DNA of 64,000 nt, taken from contig CAUYUJ010019893.1 of assembly GCA_963575745.1 (NCBI GenBank), forward strand, positions 589,210 to 653,209, in the 5' to 3' direction. Within the stretch, counting starts at the first letter, position 1. The number at the start of each line of letters is the position of its first letter. The translations under genes were made by a program, and so were the position numbers. Under the pieces are notes generated by a model. The model searched no databases. It saw only the letters and a list, made by a program, of their open reading frames with translations, and was not told the DNA's origin. This document shows positions 29,716 through 42,057 of the stretch, piece after piece. This DNA comes from Prorocentrum cordatum. Its lineage: Eukaryota > Sar > Dinophyceae > Prorocentrales > Prorocentraceae.

Positions 29716-30612
29716 AAAAATAATGTTTGTGTGGACTCTTTTTTTTCCAAGTAGGGGAATCTGGGGATTCGCGCCTAATGATGTCTGCTTCCCTGGGCCC
29801 CCCTTCGGTCCTCACGTGCAGCGCAGAAGGCGCCTGCACCCGCGGCTTCTCCCGCGGCTTCTCTGCGCGCGGCCCGCCCGCCGCCGAAGCGTCCCCCCGG
29901 CCGAGCCCGCGGAGGTCGAAACGTGGGGGCGGAGGTCGGGGGCGGCCCAGAGGGGGCGTGATGACCTAGGTGGGGGGGATCATGGCGGGGGCCATGAGAT
30001 TTTCCCAGATTTCATGGCGCCTCTTCTTGTTTCAATGCGTTCCCTGACCCCCCCCCCCCTGGGCCGCGCACATGCCTCGTCCTTCTTTGGACGCCCCCGA
30101 GGAGGGGGGCCACAGATGGTGGATCGGGGCGGACGAACGGGTCGTCAGGGGCGGCCTGACCAATGTGGTGGGCCTCGGAATCGGCAGGGCCGTTTTTTGT
30201 TTGTGACCGGTTCCGTCTTGCCGTTTCTTTGCTGGTTCCATCGCTTTTTGTTGTTGGTTCCGTTGCCGTTCTTGTTTCTGTTCCGGTTCTGATCCTGGAG
30301 CCGTTTTGATTGCCGTTTCCGGTCGCCGTTTTTGTTCATTCCGGTTCCATGTTCAAGAGACTTTTCGAAAACGGTGAGAAAGTTGCCCTGCCGCTTCTGC
30401 GGCCCATTTGGTAACCGACCCCTGGTAAACCATCCCCTTCCGTGACAACCCCCTTCGCCTCGCCCCCCAGGCGTACGTGTGCAACCAGAGGGACGCTTGA
30501 AAGGTGAGGATGACGTCACGGAAGGGGACGTGTTGCAAGGGGTCGGTGAGGCCACGCCCGAGGTCGACCTTGGGGGGGAGGGGCTGCAGGGAGGGGTGTT
30601 CAGGGGCAAGGA
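29716..30612. other. No gene; contains a GCCGTTTTTTG dispersed repeat
   Basis: 30185-30375 (CAGGGCCGTTTTTTGTTTG, GCCGTTTCTTTGCTGGTTCC, TTCAAGAGACTTTTCG) matches 33135-33335 in order. TCATGGCGCCTCTTCTTGTT at 30013 and CCGCGCACATGCCTCG recur at 62820-62880. Confidence 0.55.
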
Positions 30613-30777
30613 TTAGGTCGGGCCTGCCCCTCTACAGGAGGAATAGTAAACAAATAGACGAAACATTGTCGGGAGACGGGACGATGTTTCGACTATGTTT
30701 GATCGTGGTGGGGTATGTTTTGACTATGCTTTATGCTTCGTCCAAAATCCGCCTGTAGGGGGACATGCCCGACCTAA
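30613..30777. mobile_element. MITE-like element, family A copy 4
   Basis: 165 bp. TTAGGTCGGGCCTGCCCCTC plus TACAGGAGGA at the left; TCCGCCTGTAGGGGGACATG plus CCCGACCTAA at the right, an almost symmetrical inverted repeat of about 30 bp. Confidence 0.8.
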
Positions 30778-31701
30778 GGCAAGGACAGGGGGGCCATGGT
30801 CGGGGCTCGGGGTCAACGGTAGCTTGGCATCGCTCGTTCGTGTTTTTTTTTTCTCGGCGAGGACATCGAGAAGAATCTTGGATCATCGAGCCAAAAATCA
30901 GAGGAAAGGTACCCGTACTTCTGCCCTTCACCCGTTTTCCTTTTTTTGGCCGCTTTCGTCGCCACTGCTGGATTCGCCTCGAAATCCTTGTCAGAACGCG
31001 CCCCAGGATAGGTCCTGGGAGTAGCGGTATCGGTACCTGTCGGTCTCCCCCAAAAAGACACGCTCAAGACCGACAAATGCACGGGGAATGGACGTCCGAG
31101 CGATGGCAAGGTAGGGGTTCGCAACTCTCCCGCGGAGGTCGAGGTTTTGTTAGACGTCCTCGTCGGTTCTCGGGGTGCGGCTTTCTAGCCGTTCCTCAGG
31201 GGGGTGGGGGTCGAGAGGGGCTGCAGGGAGGGGGGTTCTCAGGGGCAAGCGCAGGGGGGCCAGGGTCGGGACTCGGGGGCAACGGTTGGGGTTCGGAGCT
31301 CTCGGTCGGAGCTCTAATTTTTTTTGGACGTCCTTCTCGGGGCGGCTCTCCAGCCGGCCCTGGGGGGTGGCGAGGGGCTGCAGGGAGGGGGCTCTCAGGG
31401 GCAAAGATACAGGGGCCAGGGTCGGGGTTTCGGGGGCAACGGCACACAGGGGTTCGGAGTTCGAGGTTCTTCGGTTCTGCGGTATAGCTTGGCATCGCTC
31501 GTCCGTGTGCCCTCTTTTTCTTTGCGGGGACCATCGAGAAGCATTCTTGATCACCGATCCATCATCGATCCATCATGAAGTATTGCAGGCTGGTTCTTGA
31601 GCGTTCTCTTCGGTTCTCGGGTCGGCCTTCCCGCCTTGCGGCGCCCCTCCCAGCGGCTGCGCCTCGTCGGGGCCGTTTCTGTGGGGGGAAGGGGCTAGGT
31701 C
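30778..31701. repeat. No gene; ~165-bp G-rich repeats
   Basis: GAGGGGCTGCAGGGAGGGGG with TCTCAGGGGCAA recurs at about 31213 and 31373, each followed by GGGCCAGGGTCGGG. TAGCTTGGCATCGCTCGT occurs at 30820 and 31486. Confidence 0.6.
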
Positions 31702-31834
31702 TAAGCCGGGCATGTCTCTCTACATGAGGAACCTTCAAAGATAAGCAGACATTCGTACGAGGACTTTTTTGTTTGCTTTCGTTTCGTTCGATTTTCGCCC
31801 AACATCCGCCCGTAGCATGACGTGCCCGACCTCA
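31702..31834. mobile_element. MITE-like element, family A copy 5
   Basis: 133 bp. TAAGCCGGGCATGTCTCTCT at the left and ATGACGTGCCCGACCTCA at the right. The ends are more diverged than in other copies. Confidence 0.6.
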
Positions 31835-31926
31835 GCCCAGGTCGTCGTCAACAGCGGCCTCCCGGGAGCCGGCCTGCGGCCCGAGATCCAGGGGCAGCGC
31901 TTGCGTTCGGCGGGGGGGGTCAAGGC

Positions 31927-32132
31927 TTAAGTCGGGCTTGTCCCCCGACAGGGGGCTTTTCAATGAAAAATAAACATACCCCAAGAATACTCAAAACATC
32001 ATCAACAAATTATCAAAACATAGTTTGGAGAATTTTTGACGCATTTTTTGTTGTTTTACCTTTTTGGGGTATTGTTTGAATATTTTTTCTTTGTCGTAAA
32101 AATCCCCCTGTAGGGGGACACGCCCGACATAA
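31927..32132. mobile_element. MITE-like element, family A copy 6
   Basis: 206 bp. TTAAGTCGGGCTTGTCCCCC at the left, CCCCCTGTAGGGGGACACGC plus CCGACATAA at the right, with an AT-rich interior. Confidence 0.7.
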
Positions 32133-34377
32133 CTCAAGGCTGAGTCAGCCACGCGCAGAGTGGGGGCGGGGGGTGGGGGAGGGCTTCTTGGAAGCACCCC
32201 CTGCTCCTTAGACGGCGCTGGCCTCAGCTATAGATGTACAGTCAACCCGCACAGTAAGGAGTGGCACCCTGCCCAAGGATACCCTTGCATCCCTGCCTCC
32301 TCGGTCCATCCTCTGCCACTTTTGTTGGCCGCGCCCTGCTCGAAAAGCTTCGGAACGGCCTTCCAAGGACCTTGCATCCTTATCGCGCGTCCTTATGATA
32401 CGGGTCGACTGTAAGGACGGCGCCTTCTAAGAAGCAGCCTCCTTCTGAAAAGCCTTCTCCCTCCACCCCCTCGTGCGCAGTGCCAAGGGGAGGCGGATAG
32501 GCCAAGAAAGGGGCGCACCGACCCCCAATCTCACCGAGGGTCGTAGGACCCTGAACCCTGAGAGCACAGTGAAGGCGTGGCCTCACTGAGGTCCCCGTCG
32601 TTGCACCAGGGGTCACAGATCTGGGCGGTGTGGTGGACATCTGCAGAGAAGACCCCCTCATCCCCGACGTCCTCGGCCTCCTAACTTGGGTCGCCTCCCA
32701 AAGGGTCGGGGGGGGGTCCTTTCACTGCCAATCACAAGCAGCGAAATGCTCGTCGGGCTCGATGTGCTCGCCTCTTGTGGCTCCGCCGCCGGGCCCTGTC
32801 CTATCTATGCGTTGGCGCCTCCCGCGCCGGGGCTGCGTAAGCTGATATTTGAACCCCCCTTTACCACCCCCCCTGATCTCTGGATACTGGAGTTTTCCAG
32901 TCGCGTCCGACGACATCGGTCGCTACCGACTCTGCTCCAAATATCGGTATCCGTCACGACCGACTTGCTTCAAGATCGGATGCGATTGATCGGTCGTGAC
33001 CGGTGGCGACCGGTTACGACCTCATTTGGGATCGGCCGCGACCGATTTGGAGTGCAGATCGGTCGCTACCGATCGCGGCCGACAAAGTTTTGTATCCTAT
33101 GATCTGGGCCCCGTGGTGGGCCCTAGACACGACAGGGCCGCTTTTTTACTGGCTCCGTTGTGCTGTTTTTGTTGCCGGTTCCGTCGCCGTTTCTTTGCAG
33201 GTTCCGTCGCTGCTGTTGTGCCGGTTTGGTTCCAGTTCCTGTTCCAATCTCGCATCCCCTTGTTTGTCGGTTTTTGTCGGTTTTTACCGTTTCCCTTTTA
33301 AGAGACGTTTTTCCGAGCACGGGGAAAAACGGCCTTGTTGTTTCTGGTGCCCACTGTTGGAGAGGACCCTTTGATTTAGGCTACGCGTAAGCAGAGACGC
33401 GCCCGACGATGCTTCGTCGTGTTCGGCTCACGGGGGCGGGTTCCCAGCCGCGGGGCCGTCAGAGACTTGCTCAGATTGAAGAGCCGACCCCTAGGAAGTG
33501 GTCGAGATCCCCAGCGGCGCACGTCGGGCAAACGTTTCGCGTCGGCAGAGGTGGTAGGAGGAAGAGTCCAGGGTCAGCCCAAGATCGTTCAATGCGGACG
33601 CCAGGGTGATCCAAAAGGGGCCCCTGGTTGATTCCAATTTGGCGGAACACCAGGGAGAACGAGGAGAACGATGATTGGGGTCGATTGGAAACGCCCAGGA
33701 GGAATAGGTTCGAGGGGGGGGCGAGCGGTATCCTCCTCTTCCGGCGGAGGAGGTGGAAACCACAGAAATGGACGATTGAGGTGGAGGAGATGGAGAGTGC
33801 AGAGACGGACGGAGGAGGAGGAGGAGGAGGAAGACGAGGAGGAGGAGGAGGAGGAGGAGGAGGAGGAGATGGACCAGGGGAGGGAGGCCGCTCGTCGTCC
33901 CCATCTCCTCCATGCGTCGAGCGCCCCCTCCCTCGTCGTCCCCCCCCCCTCCTCCTCCCTCGTCGTCCGCCCTCGTCGTCCTGCTCCTCCCTCGCCGTCC
34001 CCCCCTGCCCCCTGCGCGCGCCGGGGTCCCAGGGGTGGCCCGAGGTGAGGCGGCCCCCAGGAGGGTCCGAGGCGGCCGCGCGGCGCCCGAGGAGCCGCGC
34101 ATCGGCGGCGGAGCCCCGCCCTCCAGGCGCGGCGCGCGGGGCGGCGAACATGGGCGACGCCGCGCCGGGGAGCGAGGACGGGCGCGGCGCGGGCGGGGGG
34201 GGGTTCAGTCGGGGAGGGGCCAAGCCCCTGCAGACGAGGCGTCAGCAGATAGGGGCGGTGGCCAAGGGGCCTCTTCAGGCGAGGACGGTGGCGACGGGGC
34301 ACTTGCCTCGCACCATAGTCCGTGGGACACATCATCATAGCCTATAGCTCTGGGCGGGGGGGGCGTAGCTTTATGAT
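32133..34377. other. No convincing gene; GGTCGCGACC palindromes, a dispersed repeat and GGA tract
   Basis: Short GATCGGTCG.GACCG palindromic repeats fill 32905-33090. A second copy of the GCCGTTTTTTG dispersed repeat lies at 33130-33350. (GGA)n occurs at 33805-33870. The remainder is GC-rich without recognisable protein motifs. Confidence 0.5.
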
Positions 34378-34550
34378 GTTTCAACCTACTTCAGCCCTGA
34401 TCACCAGAAAGAATTCCGAGCGCACCCCGGAACTCCAGGGCTTTCACGTGTCGGGCCTTGGGAGACTCCCTCGACACTCTTCCGACACTTTTCTGGGAGC
34501 TCGACATTCTTTCTGGGACGTGGCCTTGAAAAGTACGATGGGAGCACCAC
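34378..34550 (+). repeat. Dispersed repeat family D, copy 2
   Basis: TTTCAACCTACTTCAGCCCT, TGTCGGGCCTTGGGAG, TTTCTGGGACGTGGCCTTGA and AAGTACGATGGGAGCA occur in the same order and spacing as in copy 1. Confidence 0.65.
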
Positions 34551-34834
34551 AGGCCCAGCTGCCAGCCCGCTCACTGCCGCCCCGCCTGCCGGGGCCGGGG
34601 ATGGCGGCTCCAGGCTTCGAGTGGTGCGCACGGGCCGCCCCCCTCGGGCGGCGGGGCCAGCCTCCGCAGGCCCTCCGCGTGGCCCCAGTTGGCCTCCGCA
34701 GGCCCCCCCGCTGCGGCCAGAGCGCCCTGCGCATCGCCGCCTCGGGCGGCGCCCCTGGGGCACGGGAGACCCCCCCCCGTGGTGAGCAGGATCTGGGACC
34801 ATTTGACAACATAAGCCTAACATGGTTCCAATCG
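34551..34834. other. GC-rich spacer, no gene seen
   Basis: Non-repetitive GC-rich sequence without recognisable motifs. Confidence 0.4.
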
Positions 34835-35580
<746 letters not shown>

Positions 35581-36600
35581 GTGATCAATTACGACGTCGG
35601 AGGTCTAGGCCCCATCTCCTCTTCCTCGTCTTCCTGCCTCTGCTACCTCATCCTTGGGTTACTGCGGCAGAAGGTCCAGGGGCCCTTCCGGGGAGGGGAC
35701 CGTGCTGCTGGTGTTGCTGATTCTCGTGCTGCCCAGCCGTGGCGACCAGGAGGGCCTCCGAAGGATAACCTCAAGGCTCAAGGTTTGAACCTCGACGTGT
35801 ACCCCCTACCTCCCACCTGCCTCCTTCTCCGCCGCCGCCGCCGCCAGCGCCGCCGCCGCCGCTCGTCGTCGTCTCTGTGGGCCGTTTTGGGCTGTCTTGG
35901 GCCGTCTTGGGCCGTCTTTGGGCCCTCTTGAGGGGGTTACTGGGCCGTTTGGGATGAACTTGGATACCTCCACAGCATTCTGGATCCGCTCTTGGCCAGA
36001 GGGAGCGTGCAATCCCAAATCCATCAAAACCTAAAGTAATATGCAATATTCGGGCCTCCCCAGGTCGACCTCGGGAGCCCATGCCGACCAAATTTGGTCA
36101 GTATGGTCTCATGTGGTGATGTCTTGGGGGGTCTCGTGGGTTGTCTTGGAGTTGTCTTGGGCTGTCTTGAGCCCCCGTGAAAGGGGCTATTGGGCCGTCT
36201 TGGGATGATCTTGGAGGCCTCCACAGCATTCAGGAGCCGCTCTTGGCCATAAGAAAGCGGGCAACCCACAATCCATTAACACCTAAAGGAATATGCAAGA
36301 TTCTGGCCTCCCCAGGTGGACCTCGGGAGCCCGTACCGACCAAATTTGGTCAGTATGGTGTCATGTGGAGCTGTCATGGGGCTCTCCGGGGCCGTCTTGG
36401 GGCCGTTTTGGGCCGTCTTGATGGGGCTTTGGGGTCGCCTTGGGATTTTCTTGGAGGCCTCCACAGCATCTTCGATCCGCTCTTGGTTTGAAAGCGCCGA
36501 CAAATCCCAAGCCTTCCAACACCTGCAGAAGAATGGGAACCCCCGTAGCCAACTCGGGACAACAATTTCTCACACAGCCTCTCAGGTTTTGTGCTGAGTA
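35581..36600. repeat. ~245-bp tandem repeat, three copies
   Basis: CCTCCACAGCATTCTGGATC plus CGCTCTTGG occurs at about 35967, 36216 and 36458. Each copy is preceded by GGGCCGTCTTGGG-type DNA. The first two copies are followed by GGCCTCCCCAGGT, ACCTCGGGAGCCC and GACCAAATTTGGTCAGTATG. Minus-strand frames stay open across units but no domain is recognised. Confidence 0.85.
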
Positions 36601-37200
36601 AACTGGAACACAATGGACAAACGTGCATTTCTTCAACATATCAGTGATGGCGAGAATGTTTGCGCTGTTAAAACATTGGCTCTCTTGTGTAACTATTCAG
36701 GTGAAAGAACTGCCAGACAAAAGCTCTGCAGCACAAACTCACTGGCCCTACGTTGAAACACGTGGTACCATCATATACAAGCGATGACAAGACCATTGTT
36801 CTAAATCGAGAACAAATTGCTTTGTCAATTTTGAAACTGCCTGAAGGCACTCATGGCGGTAAGCCCCCAAACGCGGCAGGCAATATACAAAACGCATGCG
36901 GCAAATTCTTTGCACATTAGTTTGGGAACGGCAAAGACCGAGCGGCAGCCATGGAGTCCTTGACTAAAGTGGAAAAGCGCCACGCCAAAGATATGAATAC
37001 ATCGACTGGTGCAGCTGAGTTTGCATGGGCACCGTTGCAATGGGCAGGAGCAAAGGTGCGCATGCCTGTTGGCGCAGGGCGTGAGCAGAGTACTCCCACA
37101 CCTCTCGTGTTTACTTCTATGATGCTAGCTTCTCTTATCGATTTGCCTCCGGCTCATCCGCCATGCGCAATTTCCACAATTCCCCGTCTCAGCTGGCATT
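36601..37200. other. Unique, less GC-rich stretch; possible decayed coding DNA
   Basis: A short forward frame from an ATG at 36613 (MDKRAFLQHISDGE...) runs ~47 codons to a stop. Another from 36951 (MESLTKVEKRHAKDM...) continues into the satellite. Composition differs from the flanking repeats, but no family is recognised. Confidence 0.3.
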
Positions 37201-37970
37201 TTGGGCGCCCTCGCTGCTCGCTCCCTCTTTTCCCTTCCTTCCTCCTCTCTTCCGGAGGTGATTTGCTTCGCTTCGCGGATTCGACACTTCTGCTTTGTCG
37301 CAGTTTCTTTGAACGCGTCACCAGTTTGCGTTCTCCGCGACGCCCTTTGTGTTAGCTGACCGCGTCGTCTGGTCTCGCCGGCCCGTTTTTCGGGTTCCCG
37401 AAACTTCGACTACGGTTTTTTTGCTGACCTTCGGGGGGTCATTTGCTCCGCCTTGGGAATTCGACACCTGCCCTGTCGCAATTTCTATGAACGCGTCACC
37501 AGTTTGCGTTCTCCGCGGTGCCCTCGTTTTAGCTGGTCGCGTTTTTTGTTCTCGCTGGCCCTTTTTCTGGCGCCCCTAAACTTTGAGCGCGGTTTTTCGG
37601 TGACTTTCGGGTGGGATGCGCTCCGCGGGCATTCGACACTTCTGCCCTGTCGCAGTTTCTATGAACGTGTCACCAGTTTGCGTTCTCCGCGACGCCTTTG
37701 TTTTAGCTGACCACGTTTTTTGGCCCCGCTGGCCCGTTGTTCGGGTTCCCCAAACTTTGAGCACGATTTTTCGCAGACCTCCAGGTGTCATTTGCTCCGC
37801 TTTGGAGATTCGGCACCTGCCCTGTTGCAATTTCTATGAGCGTGTCACCACTTTGCGTTCTCCGCGACGCCCTTGTTTTAGCTGGCCGCGTTTTCTGGTT
37901 TCGCTTGCATTTTGTTTCGGGTGTCCCTGAATTTTGAGTACGATTTGTCGCTGACTTCCGGGCGTGCGCA
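37201..37970. repeat. ~178-bp satellite, left part (4 copies)
   Basis: Units contain GGGATTCGACACCTGCCCTG, TTTCTATGAACGTGTCACCA plus GTTTGCGTTCTCCGCG, TTTTAGCTGACCGCGTTTT and CCCCTAAACTTTGAGCACGG. The CACCAGTTTGCG landmark repeats near 37321, 37498, 37671 and 37846. Several frames are partly open, which is not evidence of coding. Confidence 0.9.
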
Positions 37971-38362
37971 GTTGTGGCGCCCTCGCTGCTCGCCCCATCA
38001 TTCTCCCCGTCCTTCCTCCTCTTCGCTTTGGCCCCGTTGCCGGATTTTAGATGCAGTGCAAGATTTTTGTTCGGACGGCAGGGGCGGTTGTGTCGCGCGC
38101 GCGCAGGGCGGTGGCGGAGCGCCTTTCGTTCCTGCATATATGTATTCCTTCTCGCTCTGGCCTTGTTTTCATATGTTTAGATGCGCTCTTATTCGGTTGC
38201 GCAGGCAGCGCCACTTAGCCCGCGCCAGGGCGCAGCTCGCGCCACGTGCATCCCCCCCCCCCCCCCCACCACCACCACCACCGCCACCGCACCCCCCCCA
38301 ATTGCGCCGCGCGCATACTTCGCACCCAGTGGATTCCACCGCGTGGGTTGCGGATTGTCAGC

Positions 38363-38785
38363 ATGGGTGGCGCTCTTCTCGCGCGTCTTGGAAGCCAGGC
38401 CCAGCGCGTGGAGGGACTCGACGACTACATTGAACGGTTGGGAAACCACAAGATGAGCGGTGCGTCGTGGCAGCGTGGGCGCATGTCTTTAGAGGCGCGC
38501 AACGCACTCGCCCGCCACCAGCTGCATCGAGGCGTCGTTGGGCTCGACGAGGCATCTCTTCGGTTTATCGCATTGTCGCAGGTGCTCATTCATAACCCCG
38601 CTATGCACAGGGAGATGATCGCCGAAGCCCCAGCTGACTTCAAGGCGCGGCACACCCAGCGGTGCCCGGAAGGCGCGGAGGGCGGGTGGATTATGAACCC
38701 GGGCATGCAGACAGGGGCGTTCGCAATGTTCGGACAAGTTGCTCGCAATGCCGGCGACGGCGCTGCCTCCGATAATACTAGCTAG
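38363..38785 (+). CDS. Hypothetical ORF (140 codons), low confidence
   Basis: From an ATG the frame encodes a soluble, mildly charged protein (MGGALLARLGSQAQRVEGLD...). It is open upstream to 38246 and ends at a TAG in ACTAGCTAG. No domain, signal peptide or membrane segment is recognised. The opposite strand is also open over much of this span, so coding status is uncertain. It overlaps the next ORF by 47 nt in another frame, so the two could be one gene split by a frameshift. Confidence 0.25.
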   Translation: MGGALLARLGSQAQRVEGLDDYIERLGNHKMSGASWQRGRMSLEARNALARHQLHRGVVGLDEASLRFIALSQVLIHNPAMHREMIAEAPADFKARHTQRCPEGAEGGWIMNPGMQTGAFAMFGQVARNAGDGAASDNTS

Positions 38786-39356
38786 CATCGTAGACATTGT
38801 GAGCGCGTGCATTGTTTTCATGGGCGGGCAATTGATCGCCACCGTGCGCCTGCTCAAAACTTGCGACAGCCCAGCGGAAATCATTGATGCATCGAAGGTC
38901 AAGGCAAAGCTGCCTGGTCTCCGAGCTGCGCAGGTGGCCAGATTTATCTTTTACGCTGAATCGCGCATCCGTCTTACGCAGCATACTGTCGTCGGGAAAG
39001 GGGTCGCCAGGCCAGTGGCGGAAATGTTCGAGCGCGGCCCCAAGATTTACGACAATCGCTCGGGCGACATAGCGCAGGTTCGCGCCAAGCTTGCCCCGTG
39101 TCTCCGAGAGCTCGATACGAGTGGCGTCGCCCATCGGCTGTCAACAGAGTGGCCATTTGATGTTTTATCTTTGGGAAATGCGCAGCATAATTGCTTTGAG
39201 CTGCGCAAGCTCTTTGGCCGGAAACGCGAGTGCACCGAGAGGCCAGGGCGCGCCGATCTCTTCAGAGAGGTCGTGGATCTGGAACGGTCTGCGGGGGCCG
39301 AACAGCAGCGAAGGCGTTTGATGGTTAGGCGCGCGCGCGCTGAGTTCACCACATAA
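38739..39356 (+). CDS. Hypothetical ORF (205 codons), low confidence
   Basis: The N-terminal ~35 residues are hydrophobic (LPPIILASIVDIVSACIVF), possibly a membrane segment or signal anchor. The rest is charged, with an Arg-rich C terminus. No family is recognised. The window's composition makes random long frames common, so a gene is only tentative. Confidence 0.25.
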   Translation: MLAMPATALPPIILASIVDIVSACIVFMGGQLIATVRLLKTCDSPAEIIDASKVKAKLPGLRAAQVARFIFYAESRIRLTQHTVVGKGVARPVAEMFERGPKIYDNRSGDIAQVRAKLAPCLRELDTSGVAHRLSTEWPFDVLSLGNAQHNCFELRKLFGRKRECTERPGRADLFREVVDLERSAGAEQQRRRLMVRRARAEFTT

Positions 39357-39580
39357 AACGTCCATCATATCCATTGGCACGACGGCGACGACGGCGGCGG
39401 TGGCGACGGCGACGACGACGACGACGACCAAAGGTCTCCGCTGGTCGAGAATTTCAGCTTTGTCAAATACATCGTCGACCCCTACACGTTGAGTACGGTT
39501 TTTCGCCGATATCCTGGGGCGCGTTGGGCGGCGGAGCTCCCCTGGGGTCTCCGGGGGGCGAAAACGCCAGCTCTGTCTGA

Positions 39581-40660
39581 AACATGTGCGGCCCCTAAAT
39601 TTTGAGTGCGGTTTTTCGCTGGCCTCCGGGGGGGGATTTGCTCTGCTCCAGGGATTCGACACCTGCCCGGTCGCTGTTTCCATGAGCGTGTCGCCAGTTT
39701 GCGTTCTCCGCGGCGCCTTCGTTTCTGCTGGCCACGTTTTTTGTTCTCGCTTGCCCTTTCTTCGGGTGCCCCTAAACAGGGGGGATTTGCTCCGCTTCGG
39801 GGATTCGACACTTCTGCCCTGTCGCAGTTTCCATGAGTGTTCACCAGTTTGCGTTATCCGCGGCGCCCTCGTCATAGCTGGCCGCGTCTGCCGTCGTCGC
39901 TGGCCGCTTTTTTGGGGGCCCCTAAACTTTGAGTGCGTTTTTGCTGACCTCCGGGCAGGTTTGCTCCGCTTCGGGGATTCGACACCTGCCCTGTTTCTGT
40001 TTCTCTGGACGCGCCACCCGTTTGCGTTCTCCGCGGTGCCCTGGCTTTAGCTGGCCAAGTTTTTTGTTCATGCTGGCCATTTTTCGGGCGCCCCTAAACT
40101 TTGAGTACGCCTTTGTTGCTGACCTTCGGAGGGGGGGGGGGGGGGTGCGCTCCGCTTCGGGGGTTCGACACTTCTGCCCTGTCGCACTTTTTATGAACGT
40201 GTCACCAGTTTGCGTTCTCCGCGACGCCCTTGTTTTAGCTGACCGCGTTTTGTTTTGATCTCGCTGGCCCGTTTTTCGGGCGCCCCTAAACTTTGAGCAC
40301 GGTTTTTCGCAGACTTCCGGGGGTCAGCTGCCCCGCTTTGGGGATTCGACGCCTGCCCTGTCGCCATTTCTATGAACGTGTCACCAGTTTGCGTTCTCCG
40401 CGGCGCCCTCGTTTTAGCTGGCCGCGTTTTTTCGTTCTCGCTTGCCTCTTTTTCGGGCGCCCCTTAAATTTGAGCGCGGCGTTTCGCTGACCTCCGGGGG
40501 GAATTGCCTTGCTTCGGGGATTCGAAACCTCTGCCAGGTCACAGTTTCTATGAACGTGTCACCAGCGTGCGTTCTCCGCGGCGTTCTTGTTTCAGCCAGC
40601 TGCGCATTTTGCTCTTGATCGTTTTTTTCGAGCCCATGGCTTTTGATTGCGACTTTTGGC
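39581..40660. repeat. ~178-bp satellite, right part (6 copies)
   Basis: Same unit as at 37.2-38.0 kb. Landmarks near 39690, 39842, 40018, 40204, 40382 and 40560. One unit contains a G12 run at 40131-40145. Confidence 0.9.
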
Positions 40661-41929
40661 ATTTTCCATGGGTTGTTTGTTCTGCCTCGGCGGTTCGAGA
40701 TTTCGGGGTTTGCCCGTTGAGGCCTTCCGCGGAGCTTCCTTTGGGTTACGAAACGCGCGAGGGGGCGTGCCAATGTTCGCGGAGGTGGCCGCGAGCCAAT
40801 GGGGTCCGCGGGGCGTCGGCTCGAGTCCTGTCCTGGGCACCAGTCGACAACCCTCTCCCGCAGTTCCCTACGGCGACGGCTGCGGCCCCTCTCCTCTTCC
40901 GCCTCTCGGCGCAGGCCTGGGGCGATGAGCGCGGAGCTCCTGGACAGTGGGATTGGGGCAAATGGCTGCCGCGCCCCCCCCCCCCCCCCCATTGGTCCGG
41001 AGTTGCATATCGCCCCCGTGAGTGCGCGTTAACCGCGCCGCCGTCCTCGCTGGAGCGACGGGGTGGCAGCTGGGCATACACCCGCCCCAGGCGGCGAAGG
41101 TCGGGCGCGGGTGGGCGGGGGGGGGGGGGTAGCGGCGCGGTCCGGCCCCCACTGCTGGACTGGCCTCAGGACGCAATGCATTGCCAGCTGTGCGCGGCGG
41201 AGGGCACGTTCTTCGCCCACGCCGCGTGCGTGCACGTCGCCAAGATGACGCCCGCGGGACTCCGGGCCTCCCAGATAGGGTGGGAGTACGTGGGTCGGCG
41301 GAGTCGCATCGCGTCGCCGACCCGTTGGCGACGCGGCGGGTCTTCCCGACCCTGTTACTCCGACCCTGTTTGGGAGGCGTCTGAGGAGGAGACCGGCGCT
41401 GCTCGTTCAGCCTGTCGCTGGCGCTCGCTTGCGGGCGCCTGGTCGACCTGGGCGTGGGCGAGGGCGGGGCGGCGGGAAGGGGTCGAGGAGACTTTGGGAA
41501 GAAGAGCCCCCGCGGATCCCCCCCCCCCTGCACGCTATTTTCTCTCCGGCCCCGGGGCCGCTGGCCGGGGCCCATTCGAATGGGAGACGGCCCCTCGGGT
41601 TTGCGCTGGGATCCGCGGGGGCGCTTCTTCCAAGGCCCCCCCCCGTCTCCACTCGCCGAGGTGGCGCGCGGCCCCCGCGGGAAGCGCCGCTTCACGCGGG
41701 GGGCGCCGCCCCCGACCTGGCGGCGCCTCCCGCGCTGGATGCGCAGCATCTCATCCACGTGACCCGCGTGGATGCCGCGGTGGAAAAATGATGTGTACAT
41801 ATAATATGTGTATACACTACTTACAGTTTATATGCTTGTAAGCACCCGCCGTCAGATGGCGCCGGATCCCGCGCCGCACAGACCCCCCTCCCCCCCGCCC
41901 CTGGGAGGACGGGTGGGGGGGGATGAGGG
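40661..41929. other. GC-rich DNA without a supported gene; diverged foldback at ~41277-41395
   Basis: The sequence at 41277-41395 (GTGGGAGTACGTGGGTCGGC, then CGACCCTGTTACTCCGACCC) resembles the GATGCATCGCC foldback arms. A forward frame spans this stretch, and a Cys/His cluster near 41180-41245 (MHCQLCAAEG...AHAACVH) superficially looks zinc-binding. The frame starts inside the satellite and crosses homopolymers, so it is not called. Confidence 0.4.
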
Positions 41930-42057
41930 GGATGAGGAGGAGGAGGAGGAGGGGGGGGAGGAGGAGGAGGAGGAGCAGGAGGAGGAGGAAGAGGGGGGGG
42001 AGGAAGAGGAGGAAGAGGAAGAGGAAGAGGAGGAGGAGGAGGAGGAGGAGGAGGAGG
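41930..42057. repeat. GGA microsatellite, left of the retrotransposon
   Basis: (GGA)n with GAA variants. The same microsatellite continues at 50263 on the other side of the LTR element, showing that the element inserted into it. Confidence 0.9.

Larger units (their letters stand above)
37971..39580. other. Non-satellite island inside the 178-bp satellite
   Basis: About 1.6 kb of unrelated DNA separates two parts of the same satellite. It contains a C-run and CCA/CAC repeat at 38250-38295, two weak forward ORFs and a GAC/GGC run near 39380-39430. It may be an insertion or the remnant of an unequal exchange. Confidence 0.55.

Noticed and set aside
40504-41841. 445-codon forward ORF with a Cys/His cluster
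   Set aside because: It starts inside the 178-bp satellite, crosses homopolymer runs and a foldback-like element, and the zinc-like cluster is isolated.
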